Shown: piece after piece, positions 48,601 through 60,069 of the stretch
How the letters are laid out: each line of letters starts with the position of its first letter
How positions within the stretch are numbered: position 1 is the first letter of the stretch
DNA from: Meira nashicola
Taxonomy: Eukaryota; Basidiomycota; Exobasidiomycetes; Exobasidiales; Brachybasidiaceae
Assembly (NCBI GenBank): GCA_001600355.1
Contig: BCJU01000007.1
Coordinates: forward strand, 186,001-250,000
DNA length: 64,000 nucleotides
Direction: 5' to 3'
Made by a program: the position numbers and the translations under genes
Notes under the pieces: generated by a model
The model's input: the letters and a program-made list of their open reading frames with translations, nothing else
Databases searched by the model: none
What the model was told of the DNA's origin: nothing

Positions 48601-51019
48601 TATCGCTCCTATTCTAATCGATCATGTTCGGAAGAAAAAAAAATGTGAGCGTCCTATTTACCGCATGTCTTGCCCTAACACACCTCATTCAGTCAGTACT
48701 GGCAAAGTGTGTCGGCAAAATAGACGCTGTGCCAATGTTCTGTAGATTTTGAACTTTTATATAATGAGCTCCGGCTTACTCTCTCGGATATATGATAATG
48801 TTATACGGTACATAAAGTTACTTCGTTCGATACAAGGTTGTATACAAGATGAATCATCTTACTGCCACTGCCATAGTCTTAAAACTGGTAGCTTAGCGGT
48901 TCTTTGTAGCAACTATGTCACCTGAATCTTCGAAACGTGATTGTGGAGGAATGACGAAATGTCTTCTTGAGGAAGGGGCCATACTTTGTTTTTCGCGACG
49001 ATACGTGTCTATTTATGGTCGTTGAAGTAGATCAAAAGTCAGTTTTAGAGAGTGTTTTTGCTATCCTTACAGGTCGACATACAAGTCCAATTAGAATGAT
49101 GCGAAAGTTTACTAAGTGAAGACGATAATTCACTAGTTTTACCACTGGGTCGATGGAAACCCCGGACATGATGGAATTTATAATTCAAATAAGCTTTTGT
49201 TGGATTACAATACTAGGACTGGGAAAGAACAAGAGAGACCGGCAAGAACTGCGATTTTTGCTGATTCCGTCTCTATCATACTTGTATATACACGACCATT
49301 CGATAATATACAGAAATAGTTTTCACGACTATCGCTAATGTTTCAGTAGTGTCTGTTCATATCTTCGTAACAAGAAATGACTCAATAAAAACAAGAATCA
49401 ATATTTGCTAACATTTGTTGTTTTTATTAGTCAATACGATTTTGTCGCATTCTATTCACGACCACGCGGATTGAAATCCAGGACTAGCAAGACAAAACAA
49501 AGGTAGTTTCATATTCTCATTAAATGCAATTTAGATGCGAATTCCCAACATTATTTTCTTTGCTGTGTTTTATTACGCCAAGATGCAAAAGATCAAATTT
49601 TGGTCTTTTCGTTCGCTCATGAACCGTGCCGAGTCTGCGACCTTGTAAAGACTCACTGGCTTGATTTTCTAATTGAGGAAGACATTCAAGATAGTGAACA
49701 CTTATAGCGCCTTACACTATCAGCAGAATGTTCTTTTTTTCTTTGCGGACTCCGTTTTTGGTTTTGCTCTGAGAAAAGTTTGATGAGAGAATGTGGAAAA
49801 AGCATTACGGTATATAGCCAACTTTGGAGGCTCTGTGCTGTTGATTAGATTAGTTGCTGCTCCTTCACTTGCAAAAACAAGTTTCTCATACCTGTGACTG
49901 TTTCCGTGATTCATGCGAGCTAACTGAAAGACTCTGATCTGAGATCGAAATTCAGTATACACCGTGGCATTTTCGAAACTATCCAAAAAATATTATGACT
50001 TTATGTTGAGCGCTAATGCTCCATGCTCCATACTCTTCCAAGGCAGGAAAAAACAAGTTAGAGAGAGCTTTTCCTTATTTTACTATCTTTATTTCCTAGC
50101 TGTATCAATTAGTCATCTTTTACCAAATTTGGTAAATTTTGAAAGGGGTTGGTGCGAACTATTGCAATTCGCGATGTTAATGCTTCTCAAGAGAAGGTAA
50201 ATAGAGTTACTATATAAGTCATTGAGAGATCAGAATATAGGGTTAATAGCAGAAATTTTGAATGTAAAGTCTGACAAATGAAGCGACCTACAGTGACATA
50301 TTGAATCAGAATGGCATTGCAGCGCTTCTGGGTTAAAGTAAATCACACGGTGGCGAGGACAACCAATTTTTTTTAAACGAGAGCCGCCGAAAGTGTTTGT
50401 GTTGAAGCGAGAGCATCGGCTACTCATTGAGCTTAAGTGAAGCCTTTTCTTGTAATGATTGTCCACAAAGTCAGACCTAGGCTTAATGGTTGGCCTTATT
50501 AAATCTTACTCTCATTGATACAAATATAAAGTTCGAGGAAGAAAGCTTCAATCAATGTTGATTGTAACTTGTAACATACCGTAACAAGTTGATTCGTTTG
50601 CCGTCAACGAATGAAAGACTAGGTCGAAGAGACAGAATGTCACTTATTTTAGAGATGTAGCAAACACTACAGCGAGCGAAGAGTATTTTCCGAAAATTAT
50701 TCGTAAATGAATGTATTTCTCTGTGGTGGTCGAACACATTAATAGTTGGCCAGAAAGGCAAATTCAGAAAATCTTTTCTCAAAACCGTGCTGATGTGTTA
50801 GCAAATAAGTTCGAAAAAAATAAGGTTTCCCTTCAGGCACACTCACAAAATTTCTGACTCTTTTTCACTTTTTGCTGACTGAAACGATCTATCAATTTTC
50901 GTCTTCAGTATCCAAAGACATACTTGAGTGACTGGGAATAAAAAACACAAATTTAGCGGTGTGTTTTGTTGGAGTCATTGGATTTTCGATACAATTACAT
51001 TTTATCGTTCGTCATCAAG
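45625..51019. other. Gene-poor stretch
   Basis: 5.4 kb with only short, unsupported frames (for example 47264-47629, 121 aa, no domain). AT-rich tracts are common. I see no long terminal repeats, reverse-transcriptase motifs, tRNA or satellite. It may be decayed duplicate sequence. Confidence 0.4.
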
Positions 51020-52133
51020 GCTTCCAACATCCATAAAAATGCTAGTGGAGTACCTGCCTCGCGTCGCGAAGTAGGCTTTATAGTGTGGCAATGGAGCTTT
51101 CAAGTGGTACTCCCTCAGACCAGTGAAGCATACTGTGAAATTGCAAAGAAGTATGGTCAGATTACAATTTCTTTCAAGTGTTTCTAAAAATGCTTACCCA
51201 CAGGTCCAAATTTCGTAAACAAAAATACCAAGAGACCATGCATTTGTTTTCTTTCCGTATTTGAGACCACGAATCATCTCGTGGAAGTTGGATAGAAAAC
51301 ACATTAGAACGAGACCAAGTATAGTGAGGCTACGAATGATACGCACCGGCGACATATAATCTTTTGTCTTCAAAGCGCACATCAGAAAGGGACGAAACAA
51401 ATTTTTGTCAATTATAATAGAAGTCTAATTCCGAAGAACATTAGACGTACTCCTGCATTCCCCATCTGCCGACACTGTCACGGGGCTTGGAGATGGCAAG
51501 TCCAAAATCACCAAGTTTTATGGGCATCCCTTGCGTGAAAACAACTGTTTGAAGAGAGAGTGTCAATGAGGCTGCGTACGCCAGAAAAAAATTTCCTTAC
51601 CATTTCTGGCTTTAAATCACGATGAATCATCGCATGATCTGCTAAAGCGCCTACATGAAGGTAGCGAACAACCTAACAAAGCTCAACGCAAATTTTTTTT
51701 TTTCATCGTAGAATTGCTGCTTGTAGAAAGAAAAAGCTTTTGTAAGTTTGGAATGATATTTAAGACTCTACATTTTTCACACATCCTTTTTGCGCAAAAG
51801 TTTATCGCAAAGAGTACCCTGCTCGCACAATTCTGATTCCAATTGTAAATTGTTTTTATGGAGCTCAAAACTTTTCAATGCGACAATATTCACGTGCTTT
51901 AGCTCTGAATGTATATCTGCTTGCCAATTCATGTTTTCCAGAAAAACCAGGCGCTTTATAAGTTTTGACATATTTGACTGCAACTTCCTGAAAAATTCAA
52001 ACAAGGTGAGAAAAAATCTGTTCAGGAGGAAGAAGGTACTCACATCTTTTGTCCGGAGGTTAATTGCTTGGTAAACTGTTCCAAAAGCACCTTCGCCTAT
52101 ACAGGTAATCAAATAATACTTTTCGCAATTCAT
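51020..52133 (-). pseudogene. NEK-like protein kinase (copy B), frameshifted, C-lobe deleted
   Basis: From ATG 52133, exon 1 (52133-52044) encodes the glycine-rich loop CIGEGAFGTVYQA. Exon 2 gives EVAVKYVKTYKAPG with the ATP-binding Lys, then shifts frame by one base near 51917-51925 before HSELKHVNIVALKSFE. Later exons supply MIHRDLKPE (catalytic loop), KLGDFGLAISKPRDS (DFG), KTKDYMSP and GLKYGKKTNAWSLGIFV. The C-lobe after helix F is shortened compared with copy A (14724-15345): only FTGLREYH and the terminal piece remain. All catalytic motifs (Lys, HRD, DFG) can be seen, so the ancestor was an active Ser/Thr kinase of NEK type; this copy is broken. Confidence 0.7.
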
Positions 52134-53113
52134 TTAGGCAAACTTTTTTTTCATTGAAAATTCTTTGTCTAACACTAAAAAAAGTCATCCATCAGTCCTT
52201 TAATAGTTTTTAGATTTTCTTACATCTTATTGATTCGTCTACATCTAACATAAAGAGGTAAGTATGAGCGCTCAAATGATTAGGTACCTGATGGGTGAGT
52301 TGATTAGACTTTTGATGAACACAAAGGTTAACTTTATGATGGATTCGCTAAGTTTTCTGCCATGTGTGCATCGACACTACTGGCATGAAGTTGTACACGT
52401 GCATTTAGTAGCGGAGAATAAATTTCGAACCTGAGCTTTCATTACGTTTTGGCCTCTTTTTCAGCGGAGTGGAAGACCGTGTTTATCCCTTATTATGAAC
52501 TAGGAAAAGCTAGAGTGCCGCCACCGGCTTGACATTGAAAAAGTCTGTAAAGTTGTTCGAATGGTGTTTGATTTAGCGAACCTCTCATTGAAAAATCTAT
52601 TCCGGCTTATTCGGATGATCAACAAGGCTCAGCAGTATTGTTATCGCAGGCATCACTTCTAAGACTCCCGGCAGCCTGTGTCAACTCTCACTGCTGCCCC
52701 CACTCCTTTGTCACTCCTAATATATCTGAAGTAGGACAGAGTCAAATGCTGCACTGAGCAACTGATCTGACAAGCTAAGAATAGGTTCTCTATGCCTGTG
52801 CGCGTCGGAATTTTTTCCCTTTGTCTTGAATAGGGTAGTGTTCTTCTTACCAAAAAGCCAAGAAAGCGTAAAAGGTGATGCATTTTTTTCAATTAGATCC
52901 CTTTGTACAAATTATTCGGAGCACATCCTCCTTTGTGTTGCTATCCCCTTTTCAAATTGCGAACTGAACTGTAGTTCTGCAAGAATGCTATGACTTTTTA
53001 CTCTGTGATGTTAAAAGGAAATCCCTGCTCAAAGCACACAAGATTTGTTTTGATTAAATGGTGAACCTCAACAACCATCGTCTTCATCCAACCGTACATT
53101 TGTCAGTTTCAAG
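52134..53113. other. Intergenic, nothing clear
   Basis: Includes 52262-52480, which resembles 19250-19450 at the DNA level. The last 200 bases probably form the promoter of the gene at 53114. Confidence 0.35.
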
Positions 53114-54037
53114 ATGACCACGCGCATCTACCTTCCTAGACAAGAAGTGCTTTATCAGACCACTGGGATTGACAATCTCGTGACATCTGTGGCCGCATAT
53201 GTTCAAGCAACAGACGATATACACACGCCAAACAAAGTGGCGTTGATGTATCGCGCATTTTGTGAGGCACTCATAAAACAAGATCTCTTGAAAGTACATC
53301 AAATTCCCGCCATCGTTATCCAATACCAAGGCGATTCCTACGAAGTGAGTGTTTGTGAAAATACAGAGCAGAACTGCTAGCTGACCACCTCATCCTAGAT
53401 TTGTGTCAGATCTGCAGAACAAAATGAGAAATCCAGGAAACGTAAGCGAGCAGAACTTGCGAGTTCCACACCACCTTCGTCCAAAGAGGCAGAAAAAGTT
53501 AGAGCATTCAAACTTCTTGAAGTGCTGAAAAAATTCGTAAGAACGGAAAACACAAGAAAAAGCGGAGGGGTTGATAGTTTCGTGCGAGCGGAAGAAGGTC
53601 AAGAGAAAAGTGCAGGTGATCTTGTCAAGTTGCATTTGGAGAAGTTATCAACCGCAGAAACCGACTTTTCTCAAGCTCGCGAGAAGGTAAAACTTGCGTA
53701 CTTTCATCTTGGTCAAGCATATGCTGAATGGATCTTTGAGCTCCTCCCAACTCTTGATGCTCCGGTGACGTCGAAAATGTTTCATCGTGAAGCATACCCC
53801 ATTCTCCAAGCACACTTGCTCAAGCTTTGTAAACAGTCAAAAGAATCCTCCATATTGAAACGGCTTGAAAGGGCGCGAAAATTTTTTCATCTGGGGTCAC
53901 TTATTGGAGTTGAAACATTGGCCGGATGCGAAGGCTTGACCGTCAAGCGCATGGACAAGATATCTATGGAGTCGCTTTCACTATTGGAGAAGCATTGCAA
54001 AAACGAACTTTCCAAGATGAAAAACAACGAGACTTGA
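53114..54037 (+). CDS. Unrecognised 289-aa protein, two exons
   Basis: Exon 1, 53114-53344 (77 codons), and exon 2, 53399-54037, flank a 54-nt intron (GTGAGT...CCTAG) in phase 0. The N-terminal 77 residues are a compact hydrophobic/charged block. Exon 2 starts with a basic KSRKRKRAE segment that could be a nuclear localisation signal, then long amphipathic, probably helical stretches (KLLEVLKKFVRTEN, SQAREKVKLAYFHLGQAYAE, LKRLERARKFFHLGSLIG). No known domain comes to mind. It lies inside the spacer of the inverted repeat, about 1.1 kb upstream of HNH member 5 on the same strand. The clean splice and long open frame support a real gene; a nuclear role is inference. Confidence 0.65.
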
Positions 54038-55148
54038 TTGCACTTTGGGTCACTTGAACGCTTTCCCGCAGTGTTGCAAGTCGTATTTTTTCCTAGAAGA
54101 TTTAGAACAGCAATTTCGTCCTTTTACCAATGATTTTAATGACCCGCCCCCCCTTTCCATAAATTCTCTTCTGCCTCTAATGTCTCTGAAAGATCAATGT
54201 AACCCGAAAAAAAAGCATGTTCCGTTACGAAATTACAGTTGCGTCTCGTCACTAGTTATGATGCTTTTGTTTCATAGACCTATCTTGTTCGCACAACTTT
54301 GCGTCTCGGCAAGCTCGTGTGCGGTATCGAGATGTATCGATGTCTACGGAATGGCTGTCGGAGTTCTCTGGGTGAGCTCATAACACTTTCATGACTTTGA
54401 ACATTTTTGCACAAATGACAGGACCATTAAAAAGGAAAAGAAAACGAGGGGTAAAATTTCGACCGCTTTGAATTGCTCATAACCATCTTTACACCTCCCG
54501 TAGCCGATCGGTATTTGCATTTGAAAATTGCACCTTTTCCTCCTGCATGCTTCTCCAATACCGCGTTGCGAACAGAAGATATTTCAACTCTAGTTGATCA
54601 GCGCAAATGAGATTCTCTTTTCGAAGTATCACGATGCGATTTCCTTGACAAAGGTAGAGTATCAAAAAAGTAGTCCGTCAATCCGAGCGGTGGTGTAGGA
54701 AGTGTAAGAATCCCATAAGTCAGACACACCTTTACATTCAAATCTCTCCCGATGCAAAAAGTATCCAGAATGATGTGACGCAGACTTGGTTGTTGAAACG
54801 GGGTTGAAAAGGGGTTGTTGATTTTACCTTTATCACACCCATACAACACTCATATCAGAAGACTTCAGCCCCTCATAAGAAAAGCTGTTACAATACTCAA
54901 CTGGCAGTGCACTGTCGGTACGGCAAAAGGAGCCCTGTGCCCTAGTAAATGTTGCATTGAGCATCAAGTTCGAATGCCGCACGCGCGTGAGCAGTGGGAA
55001 AAAGCTAGGATACGCTAATGCTGCTTTGTGTAGTGCAGACGCGTCCTGGCATACAAGTCTATGTCGAGCTGAGAAATCCAGAAAAAATCCCCAACCAGAA
55101 ATTTTTTCCTAGCTGGAATCTTTCTTCACACTCGGTCACGATCAAGTC
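54038..55148. other. Intergenic between the unknown gene and HNH member 5
   Basis: No supported gene. A frame from ATG 55018 overlaps the start of HNH member 5 in another frame; the start at 55149 was preferred by alignment. Confidence 0.4.
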
Positions 55149-56193
55149 ATGGCATTTTACGAAAAAGCTGACTCATGGTGGGGTGAGCCAAGGATATGTG
55201 TATGGCCAACACCCTACACAGACGAGCTGCAGAAAGAGCTCACCATTCCTCTGCGCTTCGTTCAACAAGGAGGAGACAATTCACTGCAATTTGTACAGCA
55301 TATAATCCAGCAATTGTATGTGGAAGATGGCCGATTGGTCGATGCAGAAAGCAATGACCTTGACCTCTCAAGAGAGCCGGGTGCATGGCCCGACGTTGTG
55401 TATCGATTCATCCCGGTGAATGCGAATGTCGACTCGCTCACCTCCGTTCGGGGACCAGAAAGTAAATCCCCGCTTCCGCGACCCGCACCAACTCAATCAG
55501 AAAGCACGTACAGTGATTCAAAACGGACATCTTCAAGAAGTGGACAGGTGAGATCTCTGTGGCATGGATTCGCTTCATGATAGTCATTCTGACATTCTGA
55601 CCATCTGCGTCTCCAAAGTCAAAGTTTCGTTCCTCTTTGTTGGCTAGAGATGGCCGATGTCTCCTTACTCAAGCAGAACGCAGTATGTGCACATCAGCAC
55701 ATGTTGTTCCAGTCACCAGACTCGATGTAAGTGTAGATTTTAAAATTAGATTGAAGAGATACGCAGAAGCTTACCACAACCTCATTCAATCCATTAATAG
55801 GTCTACCGCAAGCTTCTCGGTATTCAATCAGAAGGACAACTCTATTTTGCGTCTATGGGCTTTCTGATTCGAGACGATCTGCACAAATCATACGATCGAT
55901 ACGAATGGAGTTGGTACTGTAAAGTGAGTCAAGGAACCATGGCGAAGCTATCTTCCCTTCGAGAGAGAAAGTTTTACTGACAGGTGCCCCTGATCTAGGA
56001 TGGCAAATATTATCCACACTTCTTTGCGCTAGAAGATGAGAAGATGCGATCGTTGCACGGGATGGTCATAGATCCGGCAATCTACATGAGAGTGCAGCCG
56101 CGCGAATATTTGGATCCACGTCTAGCAGAGTGGCACTACCGCCAATGTGTGCTTTCCAGAATTCGGGGATTCTCCTGCGGGTTCGAGTCTTAA
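55149..56193 (+). CDS. HNH endonuclease-like protein (member 5), four exons, divergent
   Basis: Exons 55149-55547, 55619-55726, 55801-55923 and 55999-56193 give 274 aa. The three introns lie at the same places and phase (0) as introns 2-4 of member 2, and the core exon is 108 nt in both; the first intron of members 2 and 3 is absent. N-terminal domain: ELTIPLRFVQQGGDNSLQFV. Linker: SESTYSDSKRTSSRSGQ. Core: RDGRCLLTQ, CTSAHVVPVTRLD, GFLIRDDLHKSYDRYEW. C-terminus: LHGMVIDP, HYRQC, RGFS. It is the most divergent intact member (HKSYD for HHSFD, AHVVP for SHILP), yet the HYxQC-RG(Y/F) signature is kept, so that part is probably structurally important. Catalytic ability is uncertain. Confidence 0.82.
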
Positions 56194-59100
56194 TCATGCT
56201 TAAGAATTTATAAGGAAAATGCAAAAACAAAGAACAACTCACACAACGAGAGCGGGAAACGGATACAGGTAAAATCAAATATGCGTTGAAGCCATTTCAA
56301 GGACGCGCTAGTACTTCGCGTTATCATCTACTCGTGCAAATGCTGTCTGGAGATGTTTTGCACATTCACACCTGCATGAAATCTTAAAAGTCTTGCGAAA
56401 CTGCTCTCGGAATGGTGTCCTAATTTCTTTAGATAAGCAAGGAGAGTGACTGCCTTATTGAGCTATGAATATCTCTCAATTTTGATCCTCGGCCATGATT
56501 CTTCGTGCAAAAAGGGTCATGCCTAGGAATTGGGGAACAAAGGAAAACCAGGGCTGTCTTATAAGGAAACAAAGGGAACAAAGAGGATTTCAAATCTGAG
56601 CGCGAAGTACAAAGGGAAAAAGAAACAACACAAAGGGATTATATTTTCCCGGGGGGCAGCGGAACAGCGGTACTTGGAGGAAAACGATTGAGGAAGCTGA
56701 TATTTTAATAAAAGAGTGCAGTGATGGTCTTGATAAATTATCGAACGGAGCATCAAGTCTCCGTTCTACATTTCTACCAAAGAAAACCAAGCATCTGAAT
56801 AAATAGTGCAAAGCAAAGCGACGATTTTTATCTAGTCTCTGTGTCCTGCTCTTACTTCCATCTACGCAAAAGTAGATTCGTCATAACCTCCTGAAAGGAA
56901 TCCTTCAGGGTCGTATCAGTTCTCAGATCAAAATTCCCGCACATCCGTTTAATAAATTCGACTTTCAACAAAATGGAGAATATGTGTTGCTGTGATCACC
57001 CTATTGAGGAGACTGAAAACGATACCAGAAACCACAAAACAGAACATTCCGAGAAGGAAGTTTCGGAAAGCCATGAAAGAAGCGCATTCCGGCCTCGTAG
57101 ATCTTATAGATTAAGTTTTGATCCTTTGACATATAGATCAGAAATGCCCAATTAGAAGGTGTAGAAGGAAATACATGCAGTGATTCTACAACCAGAAAGG
57201 CTTAATACGGAGAATTTCATGATAAATTGAATGAAGATGACCATGTGCACCTGCATACAAATATCGACAATTCTGATTGCACTTGCCTAGAGACCCCCTG
57301 TCTTAGCGGTGTATGTCGAAAGATCTCATTCTTTGTTGAACAAATTTAAGGCGCATTACGCGAAGACTGCGAAAGCGGTATATAATGCTAATCATAAGCG
57401 ACTTTTAGAAATCTGTTTCCATCAATACGCTGCGTTCGAACTGGAACAAGAAGAAACGTCATATTTTTTGCCAACAAATTCTGTTTGTTACACCATCACA
57501 AGGTAAACGAGTATCACTTTTTGCCGATAGCCTTTGACGGAATGGTAACCAATTTTCTTCTCCGAAGAGTCGAACGTGTTTTGCGCAATTTTTTGAAGCA
57601 TTGTTGTCATGTTTTCTGGGAACAAATCGAAAAGATCAATCTTACCTGAATTTTCGAGCAGAGTAAGGCCTGCCCGTTGTTCCATATATAGGACTCAATT
57701 CAACTCCTCGTATCAATCAGATCCAATCATATTCAACCGAGGTGTCAAGCTCCGCCAATCGCTTGTACATTACACAGTACCTACCATTACTATGGCATTT
57801 TGTGTCGATGCGGACGAAATGTGGGAGTTCCCTGTCAGGCCTGTGAGCTCAAGACTTCTGGTGCGCTGACTAAGCCTCTTTCCAAAGATCTGAACTTGAC
57901 AGAATGAAGACTAAGTTCAATCACATTTATACTATTTATGTAAAAGAGGTTGCAAGTTGCTACAATCAGGGTAATACTTGTCTTATTTTCAAAGAATTCT
58001 CCTTTGTGACACACACAATCTGACTTGCTTTTTGATATTTCTCTTCCTGCCGGGAGAGAATTTCAGCTCAGGGTAAAGAGAAAAACGACTAAAAAAAGGA
58101 CGAGCATTTCTTTCTTGGGAAGCAATGGAGGCTTTGACATACCAAAGTATTGCTTGCAAGAGATTTTGAAAGTAAGTAGCATTGAACTTTTTTTTGATTG
58201 CAAAAAAGCAAAGGGCTTTACTCTTTCCTTCTTCTTCTTTTCAAGCGTGCAACGTAAGCAGTGATAGTCAGCAACCTTTTCTTCTATCAATTCAACTGCT
58301 TGTAGGAAAAGCAAGTGAAAAAGTGAGTATCGAAGTCCTTTAAAACCAATTTTGTGTCGCTTATAGCCATCATGCATCAGTCTGATCTATTTCCAGCATG
58401 CCTGAATCATACCAAGAAATGCATGGTGCCTTAAAATTACTCTTGAAAGGTTCGAATGTGAGTATTGGATCTGCAATAATTGCTGGAGTCCTTATAAGCT
58501 TCACAAATACCATGAAACTGAAATTTGTTTCCAGATCCATCACCGGTTTCACTCAATCTTTCATCGCACTAAGTGGCTTTTGAAACTTGCAAGTCGTCTC
58601 ATAACATAAATTCCTGCACAAAAGATGGCTCTGAGATTGTGAGTCCTGCTCGTTTAGAGACACTTAAGTGGCTTTTGTTCTGACTAGAATTTTGACGACG
58701 TCCAGAGACGTAATGGAGGATACGATAGGACTACCTCTCGATTTCTAGGGAAAGATTAGGATGTAGTGGAGCTACTCATTGGCAACTTAACGTTTTCCAA
58801 GCAGGCTGTGCATTTATAGCCTTGCTGAAAGGTCGGAAACGGATTCCTCTACCTTTCACAAACAACATAACAGCTCTTTTTTCAAAAGTAAACGAGGAAA
58901 AAGAATTTGTAAGTCGCCTTTGCACCTTTTTGACCTGGCCGTCGCCCTAGGCTCACAATCCCTTTTTTTCAAAAATTAGATATTAATTCCAAGCAAGCGT
59001 TTTGAGAAGGAGAAGGTCTACCTCAAGATATTACCTTAAGGTATGAAAGAATCTTTTAAAAGGGTTGGCATGATCATGTCTTCCACATCACCTGGGCAAT

Positions 59101-60069
59101 GAGTACCAGTCTTCGCTGATTTTCATCTTGGAGCTGCAAGGTCGAGATTCACCAGGTTGGCGCACAAAGCTGCATTGGAAGGAAAATTGCAATCCCCCAT
59201 CAGTCGCTCACGATTCACCCAATCTTGTAGAGCTTGCACCAAGCGCCGGGCTTGACGAAGATGATCCAGCATTCAAAATTCTTCCTCGATTGCTACCCGC
59301 TCAATTTGTCTATCATTAAGATTTCAGATCTTTATCCCATGCACCTGTGGTGTGATGACATGGTTGCACTAGCAGATGTAATAAATCAGAAATACGAGAT
59401 GCATTAAAGGAAGAATACTGTAGAGTACGCATAATTTGGTACAGCCAACTACATCTAAAAAGATTGTTTTTAACGTGAAAGTAGCGTGATACACTCCAAT
59501 TTATTCGAAGGCGCGTGGCGTCGGGTGTACGGGATTTCGCAAGGGGTGCGGAGGAAGTAATCGACTCTTTTGTTGAGAACGGATCAGATCAGATACAATA
59601 GCCACAATTCTGCTCTAATCCTATGCTGATCGCTTAATCAAGCACTTATACTTATGGATGAAAAGTAAATGTATCTTCTTGCGACAAAACATATCATTGC
59701 CACACTCCGGTTCTTTTACGCGATCACATTTCCAAAGATTTTTATGTTGCAATTCAAAATGAAACAAAATCGCGGTGCTACAAATACAGAAAGTGACGAC
59801 AAGGGCAATATAGAAGTTCATTGCTTGCAAAAAAAGTTTGTTCAAAGTCACTTTCCCTCGGTGTAATGGAGTCCGATAGTCAAGATTCAAGTAGCCTGGG
59901 TTCAATCTTTGTCCAACATTGAACAAGCCTGCAAAGCCCTGAAATAATGGGATAGCACCAGTTTTTTCAAAACTACGAGCAGAAAGACGTATTACTATAT
60001 ATAGCATGTAATAAATAGAAGATAGATTTCTCGTCAAACAATTCGCCTTGCCCGGTCCCCCATCTTCCA
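56194..60069. other. Gene-poor stretch with possible decayed exons
   Basis: Between about 58025 and 59318 on the plus strand, several frames look like exons (58025-58170 ending at GTAAGT; 58398-58583; about 58800-58910 ending at GTAAGT; 59128-59319), but they contain stops between them and match nothing I know. A minus frame 59621-60070 (149 aa, one membrane-like segment) begins at the repeat edge with GTG and is not supported further. Confidence 0.35.

Noticed and set aside
45625..51019. Retrotransposon in the gene-poor block
   Set aside because: No reverse transcriptase, integrase or long terminal repeats could be seen on either strand.
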